A DNA stretch of 8,879 bases, taken from Kiloniellales bacterium (GTDB lineage: Bacteria; Pseudomonadota; Alphaproteobacteria; Kiloniellales; JAKSDN01). The stretch lies in NCBI GenBank assembly GCA_022360075.1, contig JAKSDN010001391.1:1-8879 (forward strand). Direction: 5' to 3'. The position numbers were made by a program, and so were the translations under genes. The first letter of the stretch is position 1, and the number at the start of each line of letters is the position of its first letter. The notes beneath the pieces were generated by a model that made no database searches, was not told the DNA's origin, and was given only the letters and a program-made list of their open reading frames with translations. Positions 1 to 5,990 of this stretch are shown here, in pieces.

Positions 1-1
1 G

Positions 2-358
2 TCCCTGCGCGGCGGCAAGACGCTGGACGAGATCGGCCCCGAGCCGGAGCTCTACTCCCTCAACAACTCGGGCCGCTTCCAACTCAACTTCCGCCAGCAG
101 CCGCCGCTGATCCCGCACAAGATCGACCGCTATCAGATCAACGTGAAGGTCAATCAGTGCATGCGCTGCCACGACTGGCCCTACAACGTGCAGGAAGGTG
201 CGCCGAAGATCAGCGAGACCCACTACATGAACCGCGAAGGGGTCGCACTCGACCACGTATCGCGCACCCGCTGGTTCTGCACCCAGTGCCACGTGCCGCA
301 GGTCAATGCGCGGGCGCTGGTCGAGAACACCTTCGAGTCCGCTATCGACGTCGACTGA
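2..358 (+). CDS. napB: Periplasmic nitrate reductase diheme cytochrome c subunit NapB (5' truncated by window)
   Basis: NapB is the small periplasmic c-type cytochrome that takes electrons from NapC and delivers them to the molybdenum subunit NapA for nitrate reduction to nitrite. The reading frame is open from base 2, and 118 residues of the C-terminal part are visible; the signal peptide and true start lie upstream. Two heme-binding motifs are present, CMRCH (visible residues 53-57) and CTQCH (93-97). The family signatures PPLIPHKI (34-41), ISETHY and FCTQCHVPQ are clear. An in-frame GTG at 143 lies inside the conserved core and is not the start. The gene is followed after 40 bases by napC, the usual order in alphaproteobacterial nap operons. 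No damage is seen in the visible part. Confidence 0.95.
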   Translation, partial: SLRGGKTLDEIGPEPELYSLNNSGRFQLNFRQQPPLIPHKIDRYQINVKVNQCMRCHDWPYNVQEGAPKISETHYMNREGVALDHVSRTRWFCTQCHVPQVNARALVENTFESAIDVD

Positions 359-398
359 CGCTCACCAACGGGGCATTCCGACAGACGGGGAACAAGAG

Positions 399-1025
399 AT
401 GGCTGAACAAGCGGCCGCGGCACCGAAGCAACGCTGGTATGTCCGGCTCTGGAACTTCATCGCCAAACCCTCGATGCGCTATTCGCTGGGCCTGCTGGTT
501 GCCATTGGCATCGGCCTCGGCGTCGTGGGCTGGGGCGGCTTCAACTGGTCGATGGAGCTGACCAACACGGAGACCTTCTGCATCTCCTGCCACGAGATGG
601 AGCGCAACGCCTATCGCGAGTACAAGGAGACGATCCACTACAGCAATCACTCCGGCGTGCGCGCGACCTGCCCCGACTGCCACGTGCCGAAGACCTGGAT
701 CCACAAGATGGCGCGCAAGATCCGCGCGACGAACGAGCTCTATCACCACTTCCGCGGCACGATCGACACGCGCGAGAAGTTCGAGGCCAAGCGCATCGAG
801 CTCGCGACCCACGTCTGGGAGGCCATGAAGGAGACCGACTCCCGCGAGTGCCGCAACTGCCACAACTTCGCCTATATGGACTTTACCTTGCAGGAGGATC
901 GCGCAGCGCGGCGCCATCAGGAGGCGATCGACGAGGGCATGACCTGTATCGACTGCCACAAGGGCATCGCGCACGATCTTCCGGAAGGCGCCTACGAGGC
1001 CGAGCGGCAGATCAGCGAGCGCTGA
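399..1025 (+). CDS. napC: Membrane-anchored tetraheme cytochrome c quinol dehydrogenase NapC
   Basis: NapC (NapC/NirT family) oxidises membrane quinol and feeds electrons to the periplasmic NapAB complex. The 208-residue protein has a cytoplasmic N-terminus, one membrane anchor (about residues 28-50) and a periplasmic domain with four heme motifs: CISCH (61-65), CPDCH (91-95), CRNCH (151-155) and CIDCH (183-187). Length and heme number match NapC and exclude the longer TorC type. The ATG at 399 is chosen because the frame upstream of it (from 306) overlaps napB and encodes unrelated sequence, and because a GGGG purine stretch sits about 8 bases before it. Location directly after napB supports NapC over other NirT relatives such as NrfH. 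The gene appears intact and is probably cotranscribed with napB. Confidence 0.95.
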   Translation: MAEQAAAAPKQRWYVRLWNFIAKPSMRYSLGLLVAIGIGLGVVGWGGFNWSMELTNTETFCISCHEMERNAYREYKETIHYSNHSGVRATCPDCHVPKTWIHKMARKIRATNELYHHFRGTIDTREKFEAKRIELATHVWEAMKETDSRECRNCHNFAYMDFTLQEDRAARRHQEAIDEGMTCIDCHKGIAHDLPEGAYEAERQISER

Positions 1026-1032
1026 CCAGCGA

Positions 1033-1066
1033 TCTTGGAATTCCCCGAGGTCCGATCAATCCAAGA
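1033..1066 (+). promoter_or_regulatory. Possible hairpin overlapping the Shine-Dalgarno region between napC and the next gene
   Basis: TCTTGGA (1033-1039) and TCCAAGA (1060-1066) are perfect inverted repeats of 7 bp separated by 20 bases. The right arm ends on the first A of the AAGGAG ribosome-binding site (1066-1071) of the gene at 1078. If it forms in mRNA it could moderate translation of that gene or protect the napC 3' end. A 7-bp repeat with a long loop can occur by chance. Confidence 0.25.
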
Positions 1067-1077
1067 AGGAGACGAGG

Positions 1078-1404
1078 ATGACAGCGCTTCCCCCATCCGG
1101 CGCGGGGACCTTCGCCGCCGAGTTCCCCGATGTCTGGAAAGCCTATGAGGCGCTGGGCGCGGCCTGTTCGGCCGCAGGTCCGCTCGACGACCGGACGCGG
1201 CGCTTGATCAAGCTCGCACTATCTGTCGGCGCCGCCTCGGAAGGTGCCGTGCATTCCCATGCCCGCCAGGGTCTCGAGGCGGGCTTGAGCAACGAGGAGA
1301 TCATGCAGGTCGCCGCCTTGGCGATCACGACCCTCGGCTTTCCGAGAGCCATGGCCGCGATGAGCTGGATTCGCGACGTGGCGTCGGAGTCCGGCTCGAG
1401 TTGA
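1078..1404 (+). CDS. Carboxymuconolactone decarboxylase (CMD/AhpD-fold) family protein without CxxC
   Basis: This 108-residue protein has the helical CMD-domain pattern, with LIKLALSVGAASEGAVHSHA (43-62), then GLSNEEIMQVAALAITTLGFPRA (69-91). Family members include gamma-carboxymuconolactone decarboxylases and AhpD-like peroxidase partners. In AhpD-type members the active site is CxxC followed by His. Here the corresponding segment is SEGAVHSH (54-61): the histidine and a glutamate remain but both cysteines are absent, so thiol peroxidase activity is unlikely. The only cysteine is C30, outside the motif. The ATG at 1078 has a strong AAGGAG six bases upstream. It follows napC by 52 bases on the same strand and may be the last gene of the nap transcript. 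The substrate is unknown, and a role in nitrate respiration is only suggested by position. Confidence 0.8.
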   Translation: MTALPPSGAGTFAAEFPDVWKAYEALGAACSAAGPLDDRTRRLIKLALSVGAASEGAVHSHARQGLEAGLSNEEIMQVAALAITTLGFPRAMAAMSWIRDVASESGSS

Positions 1405-1414
1405 CCCGAGAGGA

Positions 1415-1446
1415 CTAGCGCTTGCCGTCCATGGCAGAGGCGTTAG
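1415..1446 (+). terminator. Weak hairpin after the CMD gene, possible transcript end
   Basis: CTAGCGC (1415-1421) can pair with GCGTTAG (1440-1446) through one G-T wobble, and TGCC (1423-1426) with GGCA (1433-1436) inside it. It begins about ten bases after the stop codon at 1404. There is no T-run, so if it ends the nap transcript it is not a canonical intrinsic terminator. Confidence 0.25.
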
Positions 1447-1513
1447 CGAGCGATGAGCCCGAGAACTTGTATTGCAGTTGGCGTGGACGTTCAGTCAGCG
1501 CAGCAGGACCGCA

Positions 1514-1632
1514 GTGCGTCCTTCGAGACGCGCCCTGGAAGGCGCTCCTCAGGATGAGGTAGATCTTTGGTGGCATAAAGAAATGTCCTCATCCTGAGGA
1601 GCTCGCGTCAGCGGGCGTCTCGAAGGACGCAC
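1514..1632. repeat. Long palindromic intergenic repeat with side hairpins
   Basis: Two 46-base arms (1514-1559 and 1587-1632) form an inverted repeat around a 27-base loop. The outer 18 bases (GTGCGTCCTTCGAGACGC and its complement) and the inner 16 bases (GCTCCTCAGGATGAGG and its complement) match perfectly. Between them each arm has an unrelated sequence that folds on itself: GCGCC-ctggaa-GGCGC (1530-1545) on the left and GCTCGC-gtca-GCGGGC (1601-1616, one T-G wobble) on the right. The core words (CCTCATCCTGAGGAGC, CGTCTCGAAGGACGC) are ones I associate with repeats scattered through alphaproteobacterial genomes. There is no transposase, so it is best regarded as a non-autonomous palindromic element. 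Confidence 0.85.
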
Positions 1633-1697
1633 CATGGCATTCCAGCGCTTCGTCGATTTCTCCACAAATGCTCACAGTTGCGCATCGGCGCCGGAAG

Positions 1698-1727
1698 ACT
1701 GGATTGCTTCGCTGCGCTCGCAATGAC
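1698..1727. repeat. Short dispersed repeat of the LLRCARND type
   Basis: ACTGGATTGCTTCGCTGCGC followed by TCGCAATGAC is a sequence I recognise as a widely dispersed alphaproteobacterial intergenic repeat. Translated, it gives GLLRCARND on the + strand and VIASAAKQSS on the - strand, two peptides often seen in over-predicted ORFs. It contains a small ATTGC/GCAAT inverted repeat (1703-1707 and 1720-1724). It lies 65 bases from the larger palindrome, so the two may have accumulated in the same permissive gap. Confidence 0.75.
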
Positions 1728-1753
1728 AGCGTGAGATCCGACGTGCGGCCCCC

Positions 1754-3229
1754 TCACTCCCCGGCCGCGACCTTGGGTGGCTGCGGCGCCTCGACATCCG
1801 GAACCTCTTCGACCGCCGCCACGGGCCGACGATCCGGCGGAGTGACCAAGCCGCCCGAGACGACCATCTTCAGTCCCTCCTCCACCGTCATCGAGAGCCG
1901 CCGCGCGCCCTCCTTGGGCACGAAGAGCAGGAAGCCCGATGTCGGGTTCGGCGTGGTCGGCAGGAAGACGTTCACGACCTCGTCGCTGGGCACATCGCTG
2001 ATGCTGTCGTGGCTCTCGCCGGTGTAGAAGCCGATGGCCCAGACCTCGGGGCGCGGATACTGGATCAGCACGACCTCGCGGAAGGCGTTCGACTTCTGCG
2101 CCAGGATGGTCTCGATGATCTGCTTGATGGCGCTGTAGAGGCTGCGCACGAAGGGTACCTGGTTGAGGACCCGCTCGCCCGTGCGCATGATGTAGCGCCC
2201 GGTGAATCCGGCGGTCAGCATGCCGATCAGCGTCAGGCCGACGAAGGCCACGATGAGCCCCAGGCCCGGAATGTCGTAGGGCAGATAGGTCTGCGGATTC
2301 CACTGCGGCGGCACCAGCGGCACGAAGCGGGCATCGATGAAGGTCACGAACTTCCAGACCAGCCATAGGGTGATGCTGATCGGCGCCGTGACCAGCACGC
2401 CGGCCAGCACGTAGTTGCGCAGCCGCGCCATCAGGCTCGCCCGCAGCCGGCCCGGCTGCACCCAATAGACCGCCTCCGGCTTCGCGTCGGGCTCGATCGG
2501 CGGCTCGACCTCCGCGTGCACGTGCTCGGTCTTGGGCGGTGTGACGATACCGCCGGAGACCACCAGCTTGATGCCTTCCTCGACGCTCAGGTCGACGATG
2601 TGCACGTCGCGCTCGGGCACAAAGAGCAGGAAGCCCGTGGTCGGGTTCGGCGTGGCGGGAATGAAGACGTTGTAGACCGTCTCGTCGGTCAGGCCCTGGA
2701 CCTCGCCCACGGTCTGGCCGGTGATGAAGCCGATCGCCCAGGTCCCGCGGCAGGGATACTCGATCAGGCAGACCTGCCGGAAGGCGGTCGACTTCTGGGC
2801 CAAGACCGTCTCGAAGATCTGCTTCGTGGCGCTGTAGACGCTGCGCACGACCGGGACCTGGGCCAGCGCCCGCTCGCCGTAGCGCATCACCGAGCGCCCG
2901 GCTAGGCCCGCGGCGAAGAAGCCGACCGTTGCCAGGAAGATGAAGCCGAAGACCAGCCCCAACCCGGGAATTGAGAAGGGCAGGTAGGTCTCGGGGTTCC
3001 AGGCCGGCGGGATCAGCGGCGTCACCCGGTCGTCGACCCAATTGATCAGGTTCCAGGCGACCCAGATGGTGATGCTGATCGGCGCCGTGACCAGAATGCC
3101 CGCGAGGAAGTAGTTCCGCAGCCGAGTCAGGAACCCGACCCGCAGGTGCTTGGGCGTGGGGGGGCGTTGCACCTTGGGCGGACGGGTCCGCTTCTTCTTT
3201 CCTTCTCGCTCCGCGTTCTGCTTCCGCAA
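1754..3229 (-). CDS. Tandem DUF502 integral membrane protein (two fused DUF502 domains)
   Basis: This 491-residue protein carries two complete DUF502 domains, about residues 37-232 and 270-465, joined by a proline- and acid-rich linker. By hand alignment roughly 58% of aligned positions are identical. Each copy begins LRNYxLAGxLVTAPISIT, has two hydrophobic segments (about 41-62 and 88-110; 274-295 and 321-343), a VPxVRSxYSAxKQIxETxLAQKS stretch, then a soluble part ending TPNPTxGFLLFVP and VVSGGxVTPP. DUF502 proteins are usually single-domain membrane proteins of roughly 200-250 residues with unknown function, so this is about double length. The N-terminus is very basic (residues 8-30). The start is TTG at 3229, supported by GGAG about seven bases upstream; no ATG exists before the first conserved domain. 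The hydrolase gene ends 78 bases upstream on the same strand, and cotranscription is possible. Function is unknown. Confidence 0.9.
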   Translation of the reverse strand: MRKQNAEREGKKKRTRPPKVQRPPTPKHLRVGFLTRLRNYFLAGILVTAPISITIWVAWNLINWVDDRVTPLIPPAWNPETYLPFSIPGLGLVFGFIFLATVGFFAAGLAGRSVMRYGERALAQVPVVRSVYSATKQIFETVLAQKSTAFRQVCLIEYPCRGTWAIGFITGQTVGEVQGLTDETVYNVFIPATPNPTTGFLLFVPERDVHIVDLSVEEGIKLVVSGGIVTPPKTEHVHAEVEPPIEPDAKPEAVYWVQPGRLRASLMARLRNYVLAGVLVTAPISITLWLVWKFVTFIDARFVPLVPPQWNPQTYLPYDIPGLGLIVAFVGLTLIGMLTAGFTGRYIMRTGERVLNQVPFVRSLYSAIKQIIETILAQKSNAFREVVLIQYPRPEVWAIGFYTGESHDSISDVPSDEVVNVFLPTTPNPTSGFLLFVPKEGARRLSMTVEEGLKMVVSGGLVTPPDRRPVAAVEEVPDVEAPQPPKVAAGE

Positions 3230-3307
3230 GGCGTCTCTCCGGTCCTCTATTCCGCCCTCCTCCTCGTATATAGGGGCTTTTCAAGCGCTCCGACAGTGAC
3301 TTTGCGG

Positions 3308-4174
3308 CTACAGGAAAGCCTGGAGCGCGGCCAGCGTCTCCTCGGGCCGTTCTTCGGCCAGAAAGTGGCCGCAGGCCAGCGCTTCGCCGCTCACCTCCTC
3401 TGCCCTTTCGCGCCAGACCGCCAGAACGTCGTAGGTCCGCCCGACCACGCCCTCGGCGCCCCATAGCACCAGCAGCGGGCAGGCGAGCTTGCGGTGCAAG
3501 TCCGCCCGGTCGTGCTCCAGGTCGATGTCGGCGGCGGCGCGGTAGTCCTCGCAGCTCGCGTGGATGGCCTCGGGCTTGGCGAAGCAGCGCTTGTACTCGG
3601 CCACCGCGGCCGGGTCGAACACCCCGTCCCGGCGGCTCCAGGCGCCGATCTTGCGCTCCAGGTAGGCGGCCGGGTCCGCGCCGATCAGGCGCTCCGGCAG
3701 GTCGAAGGGCTGGATCAGGAAGAACCAGTGGTAGTAGGCCCGCGCGAAGTCCATGTCGGTGCGCTCGTACATGGTCAGCGTCGGAGCGATGTCGAGCACG
3801 GCGGCCTTCTCCACCCGCTCCGGGTGGTCGAGCGCCAGGCGATGGGTGACCCGCGCGCCGCGGTCGTGGCCCACAACGCGGAAGCGCTCGTAGCCGAGCG
3901 TGGCCATGACTTCGGCCTGGTCCTGGGCCATGGCACGAAAGGCATAGGCCTTGTGCCGCGCGCCGCCGTCCGGCTTGCTGGAATCGCCGTAGCCGCGCAG
4001 GTCCGCCGCCACCACCGTGAAGCGCTCGGCCAGGCGGGGCGCGATCTTGTGCCACATGACGTGGGTCTGGGGATAGCCGTGCAGGAGCAGCAGCGGTGGC
4101 CCCTCCCCGCCCCGGCGCAGGTGGATCTCGGCGCCGGAGGTCTCGATGTGCCTTGTCTCGAAGCCCTCGAACAC
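3308..4174 (-). CDS. Alpha/beta hydrolase, haloacetate (fluoroacetate) dehalogenase family
   Basis: The protein has the alpha/beta hydrolase fold with every residue expected of fluoroacetate/haloacetate dehalogenases. From the GTG start these are an oxyanion-region HGYP (32-35), the nucleophile motif GHDRGAR (102-108; D104, with carboxylate-binding R105 and R108), an acid D128, halide-pocket H149-W150, a candidate halide-pocket tyrosine Y211, and catalytic H270 in CGHFLAEERP. The family hydrolyses the carbon-halogen bond of haloacetates in the cytoplasm, although many members are untested and some act as epoxide hydrolases or esterases. I choose GTG at 4174 (288 residues, beginning FEGFE as homologues do). 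An ATG at 4255 would add 27 residues and overlap the start codon of the divergent PKS gene. The gene is divergent from the PKS operon and upstream of the DUF502 gene. The fold is certain; the substrate is inferred. Confidence 0.85.
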   Translation of the reverse strand: MFEGFETRHIETSGAEIHLRRGGEGPPLLLLHGYPQTHVMWHKIAPRLAERFTVVAADLRGYGDSSKPDGGARHKAYAFRAMAQDQAEVMATLGYERFRVVGHDRGARVTHRLALDHPERVEKAAVLDIAPTLTMYERTDMDFARAYYHWFFLIQPFDLPERLIGADPAAYLERKIGAWSRRDGVFDPAAVAEYKRCFAKPEAIHASCEDYRAAADIDLEHDRADLHRKLACPLLVLWGAEGVVGRTYDVLAVWRERAEEVSGEALACGHFLAEERPEETLAALQAFL

Positions 4175-4253
4175 CGGAAATTGAACCCCTTTTGACTCGC
4201 CTGTGCCGTACGAAGCCCAAACATAGCCCAAGAACCAAGAAGGTTTCGAGGCC
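4175..4253. promoter_or_regulatory. Divergent promoter region between hydrolase and type III PKS
   Basis: These 79 bases separate the divergent hydrolase (GTG at 4174) and PKS (ATG at 4254) and should hold both promoters. TTGACT at 4192-4197 resembles a -35 element for the PKS, but no well-spaced -10 follows (the nearest AT-rich hexamer is too far). A purine stretch AGAAGG (4238-4243) is the likely PKS ribosome-binding site. On the - strand AAAAGGGG lies about 11 bases before the GTG. No clear operator palindrome was seen. Confidence 0.45.
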
Positions 4254-5303
4254 ATGCCGATCACGCCGAGGCTCCAGGCGCTTGCCACGGCCGTACCCCC
4301 TTACGCGCTCAAGCAAGAAGACGTCGCCGACGCGGCCAGGCGAATCTTCGAGGACCGGGCCGGAGAGATCGAGCGCCTGCTGCCGGTCTTCGCCAATACC
4401 GGAATCGCGACCCGCTATTCCTGCGTCCCACTGGATTGGTATCTCGAGCCGAGCGACTGGGAACAGCGCAACCGGCTCTATCTCGAGAACGCCGAGACGC
4501 TGATCGAGCGGGCGGCGGGGCGATGCCTCGAGCGCGCGGGCGCGCGGCCAGAGGAAGTCGAGGCCCTGGTCGTGGTCTCGACGACCGGCCTGGCCACGCC
4601 GAGCCTGGACGCCCGCCTGATGGCGCGCATGCCTTTCCGCCGCGACACGCAACGCCTGCCGATCTTCGGCCTGGGCTGCGCCGGCGGCGTGCTGGGTCTC
4701 GCCCGGGCCGCGGCCCTGTCGCGCGCGCTCGACGGTGGGCCGGTCCTGCTGCTGGTCGTCGAGCTTTGCGGTCTGACCTTCCGCCGCAACGACGCCTCGA
4801 ACGCGAATATCGTGGCCTCGGCCCTGTTCGGCGACGGTGCGGCCGCCGCGCTTGTCAGCGGCGCCGAAACCCCGTCGTCGGCGGCGATCGCCGGCTGGGG
4901 TGAACACACCTGGCCCGACAGCCTCGAGGTGATGGGCTGGCGCATCCTGCCGGACGGCTTCGGCGTGCTTTTCTCGCAAGACATCCCGAGTCTTGTGCGC
5001 CGGGAGTTCGGGGCGGCTGCCGACCGCTTCCTGGACGGGCGGCGCTTGGGCCGCAACGACCTGGACGGCCTCGTCTGCCACCCGGGCGGCGCCAAGGTCG
5101 TCGCCGCGCTTGAGGCAGTGTTCGAACCCGGCACGCAGGGCCTGGAAGACGCGCGCGCCATCCTGCGCGACTACGGCAACATGTCGGCGGCGACGGTGCT
5201 TTTCGTGCTGGAGCGGATCATGGCCCGCCGTCTCTCGGGACGTCACCTGGTCTCCGCGCTCGGCCCCGGCTTCACCGCCGGATTCGCCCTGCTCGAAGCG
5301 TGA
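4254..5303 (+). CDS. Type III polyketide synthase (chalcone/stilbene synthase superfamily)
   Basis: This 349-residue cytoplasmic enzyme belongs to the type III PKS family, which extends a CoA-linked starter with malonyl-CoA units and cyclises the product. The ketosynthase triad is intact: C142 in GLGCAGG, H276 in CHPGGAKV and N309 in YGNMSAATV. STTGLATPSLDARL (109-122) and the C-terminal GPGFTAGFALLE match the family, as does the length. The ATG at 4254 is supported by AGAAGG about ten bases upstream and by the family-like N-terminus. The gene overlaps the following methyltransferase-like gene by one base, implying translational coupling. That pairing is the arrangement of Bacillus subtilis bpsA-bpsB, so long-chain alkylpyrone synthesis is the best guess. 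Alkylresorcinol or another small aromatic product cannot be excluded, as starter and ring type cannot be read from sequence by eye. Confidence 0.92.
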   Translation: MPITPRLQALATAVPPYALKQEDVADAARRIFEDRAGEIERLLPVFANTGIATRYSCVPLDWYLEPSDWEQRNRLYLENAETLIERAAGRCLERAGARPEEVEALVVVSTTGLATPSLDARLMARMPFRRDTQRLPIFGLGCAGGVLGLARAAALSRALDGGPVLLLVVELCGLTFRRNDASNANIVASALFGDGAAAALVSGAETPSSAAIAGWGEHTWPDSLEVMGWRILPDGFGVLFSQDIPSLVRREFGAAADRFLDGRRLGRNDLDGLVCHPGGAKVVAALEAVFEPGTQGLEDARAILRDYGNMSAATVLFVLERIMARRLSGRHLVSALGPGFTAGFALLEA

Positions 5304-5836
5304 TGGGCCTGGTCCAGATCATCGTACTCCTGGTCGCGCTCCAGCGCCTGGGCGAGCTGCTCTACGCAAGGCGCAACACCAGGCGCCTGCTGGCGGAAGG
5401 CGCCGTCGAGGTCGGTGCCGGTCACTACCCCTTTATGGTTGGGCTTCACGCCGCCTGGCTGATCGCGCTCGCCGCCCTCGTGCCGCCGGAAGCGGAGCCG
5501 TCGTGGTTTCTGCTGGCGGTGTTCCTTTTGCTTCAGGCCGGACGTCTCTGGGTTCTCGCCAGCTTGGGACGCTTCTGGACCACGCGGATTATCTCGCTGT
5601 CCGGCGTGCCCCTGGTGCGCGCCGGGCCCTACCGCTATTGCCGTCACCCCAACTACCTGATCGTGGCGGCGGAGATCGCCGTCCTGCCATTGGCCTTCGG
5701 CGCGTGGAATATCGCCCTGGCATTCACCGTTCTCAATGCAGGCTTGCTGCTCCGGCGGATCAAGTTGGAGGAAGAAATTCTTGCCGATCGCCGAGCCACC
5801 CTCACGCACCGCCCGGAGCATCAGCCCCAGCCCTAA
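5303..5836 (+). CDS. Isoprenylcysteine carboxyl methyltransferase (ICMT)-family membrane protein, BpsB/YpbQ-like
   Basis: A 177-residue polytopic membrane protein of the ICMT-like family, whose members use S-adenosylmethionine to methylate lipophilic substrates. Hydrophobic segments are at about 3-16, 45-61, 68-86 and 120-149. The C-terminal SAM-binding signature is present: GPYRYCRHPNY (108-118), then RIKLEEEIL (152-160). In Bacillus the homologous BpsB O-methylates alkylpyrones made by the adjacent type III PKS, and this gene stands in the same position. ATG at 5303 shares its A with the PKS stop (TGATG), so translation is probably coupled. A GTG at 5300 one codon earlier is possible but less likely. 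The tail after EEE is polar and slightly divergent (THRPEHQPQP). Predicted role: O-methylation of the PKS product at the inner membrane. The family is certain; the substrate is inferred from context. Confidence 0.88.
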   Translation: MGLVQIIVLLVALQRLGELLYARRNTRRLLAEGAVEVGAGHYPFMVGLHAAWLIALAALVPPEAEPSWFLLAVFLLLQAGRLWVLASLGRFWTTRIISLSGVPLVRAGPYRYCRHPNYLIVAAEIAVLPLAFGAWNIALAFTVLNAGLLLRRIKLEEEILADRRATLTHRPEHQPQP

Positions 5837-5961
5837 TTTTATTCATTCCTCGTGTGACAAATGCCATGGAACCCTTTTCACAAAGTCTTTATCAGAAGAT
5901 TCGTCAAGCGACTCGATGGATCACAATATTCACAAGGGAAATCACGTCTCCTTGGCCGCCG

Positions 5962-5990
5962 TTGATTTGCCTCAAATGGCAGCAAATATT
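5962..5990 (+). promoter_or_regulatory. Candidate sigma-70 promoter for the small secreted protein gene
   Basis: TTGATT (5962-5967) and AATATT (5985-5990) are each 4 of 6 matches to the -35 and -10 consensus, with a 17-base spacer. Transcription would start near 5997, giving a leader of about 80 bases before the ATG at 6078. The AT-rich context makes chance matches more likely. Confidence 0.35.

Larger units (their letters stand above)
1405..1753. other. Gene-free intergenic region with palindromic repeats
   Basis: The 349 bases between the CMD gene and the convergent DUF502 gene contain no credible coding sequence. They hold a weak hairpin just after the CMD stop and two repeats (1514-1632 and 1698-1727), listed separately. 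Reading frames crossing it yield the spurious peptides GLLRCARND (+) and VIASAAKQSS (-), which are typical translations of alphaproteobacterial intergenic repeats. The segments 1447-1513 and 1633-1697 show nothing I recognise. Confidence 0.8.

Noticed and set aside
342..974. 210-codon open frame antisense to napC
   Set aside because: It is a shadow of the four-heme NapC frame, with no ribosome-binding site or family features.
1668..2027. 119-codon + strand frame beginning in the repeat region
   Set aside because: Its start lies in the LLRCARND-type repeat and the rest is antisense to DUF502; a typical over-prediction.
3494..4195. 233-codon + strand open frame over the hydrolase
   Set aside because: It is antisense to a gene with a complete alpha/beta hydrolase active site; no independent support.
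1608..5246. Very long open frame (1212 codons) on the - strand
   Set aside because: It runs out of frame through the DUF502 and hydrolase genes and antisense to the type III PKS. Its translation is Arg/Gly/Ala/Pro-rich low-complexity sequence without motifs, whereas the other frames encode clear conserved families. It is an effect of high GC content.
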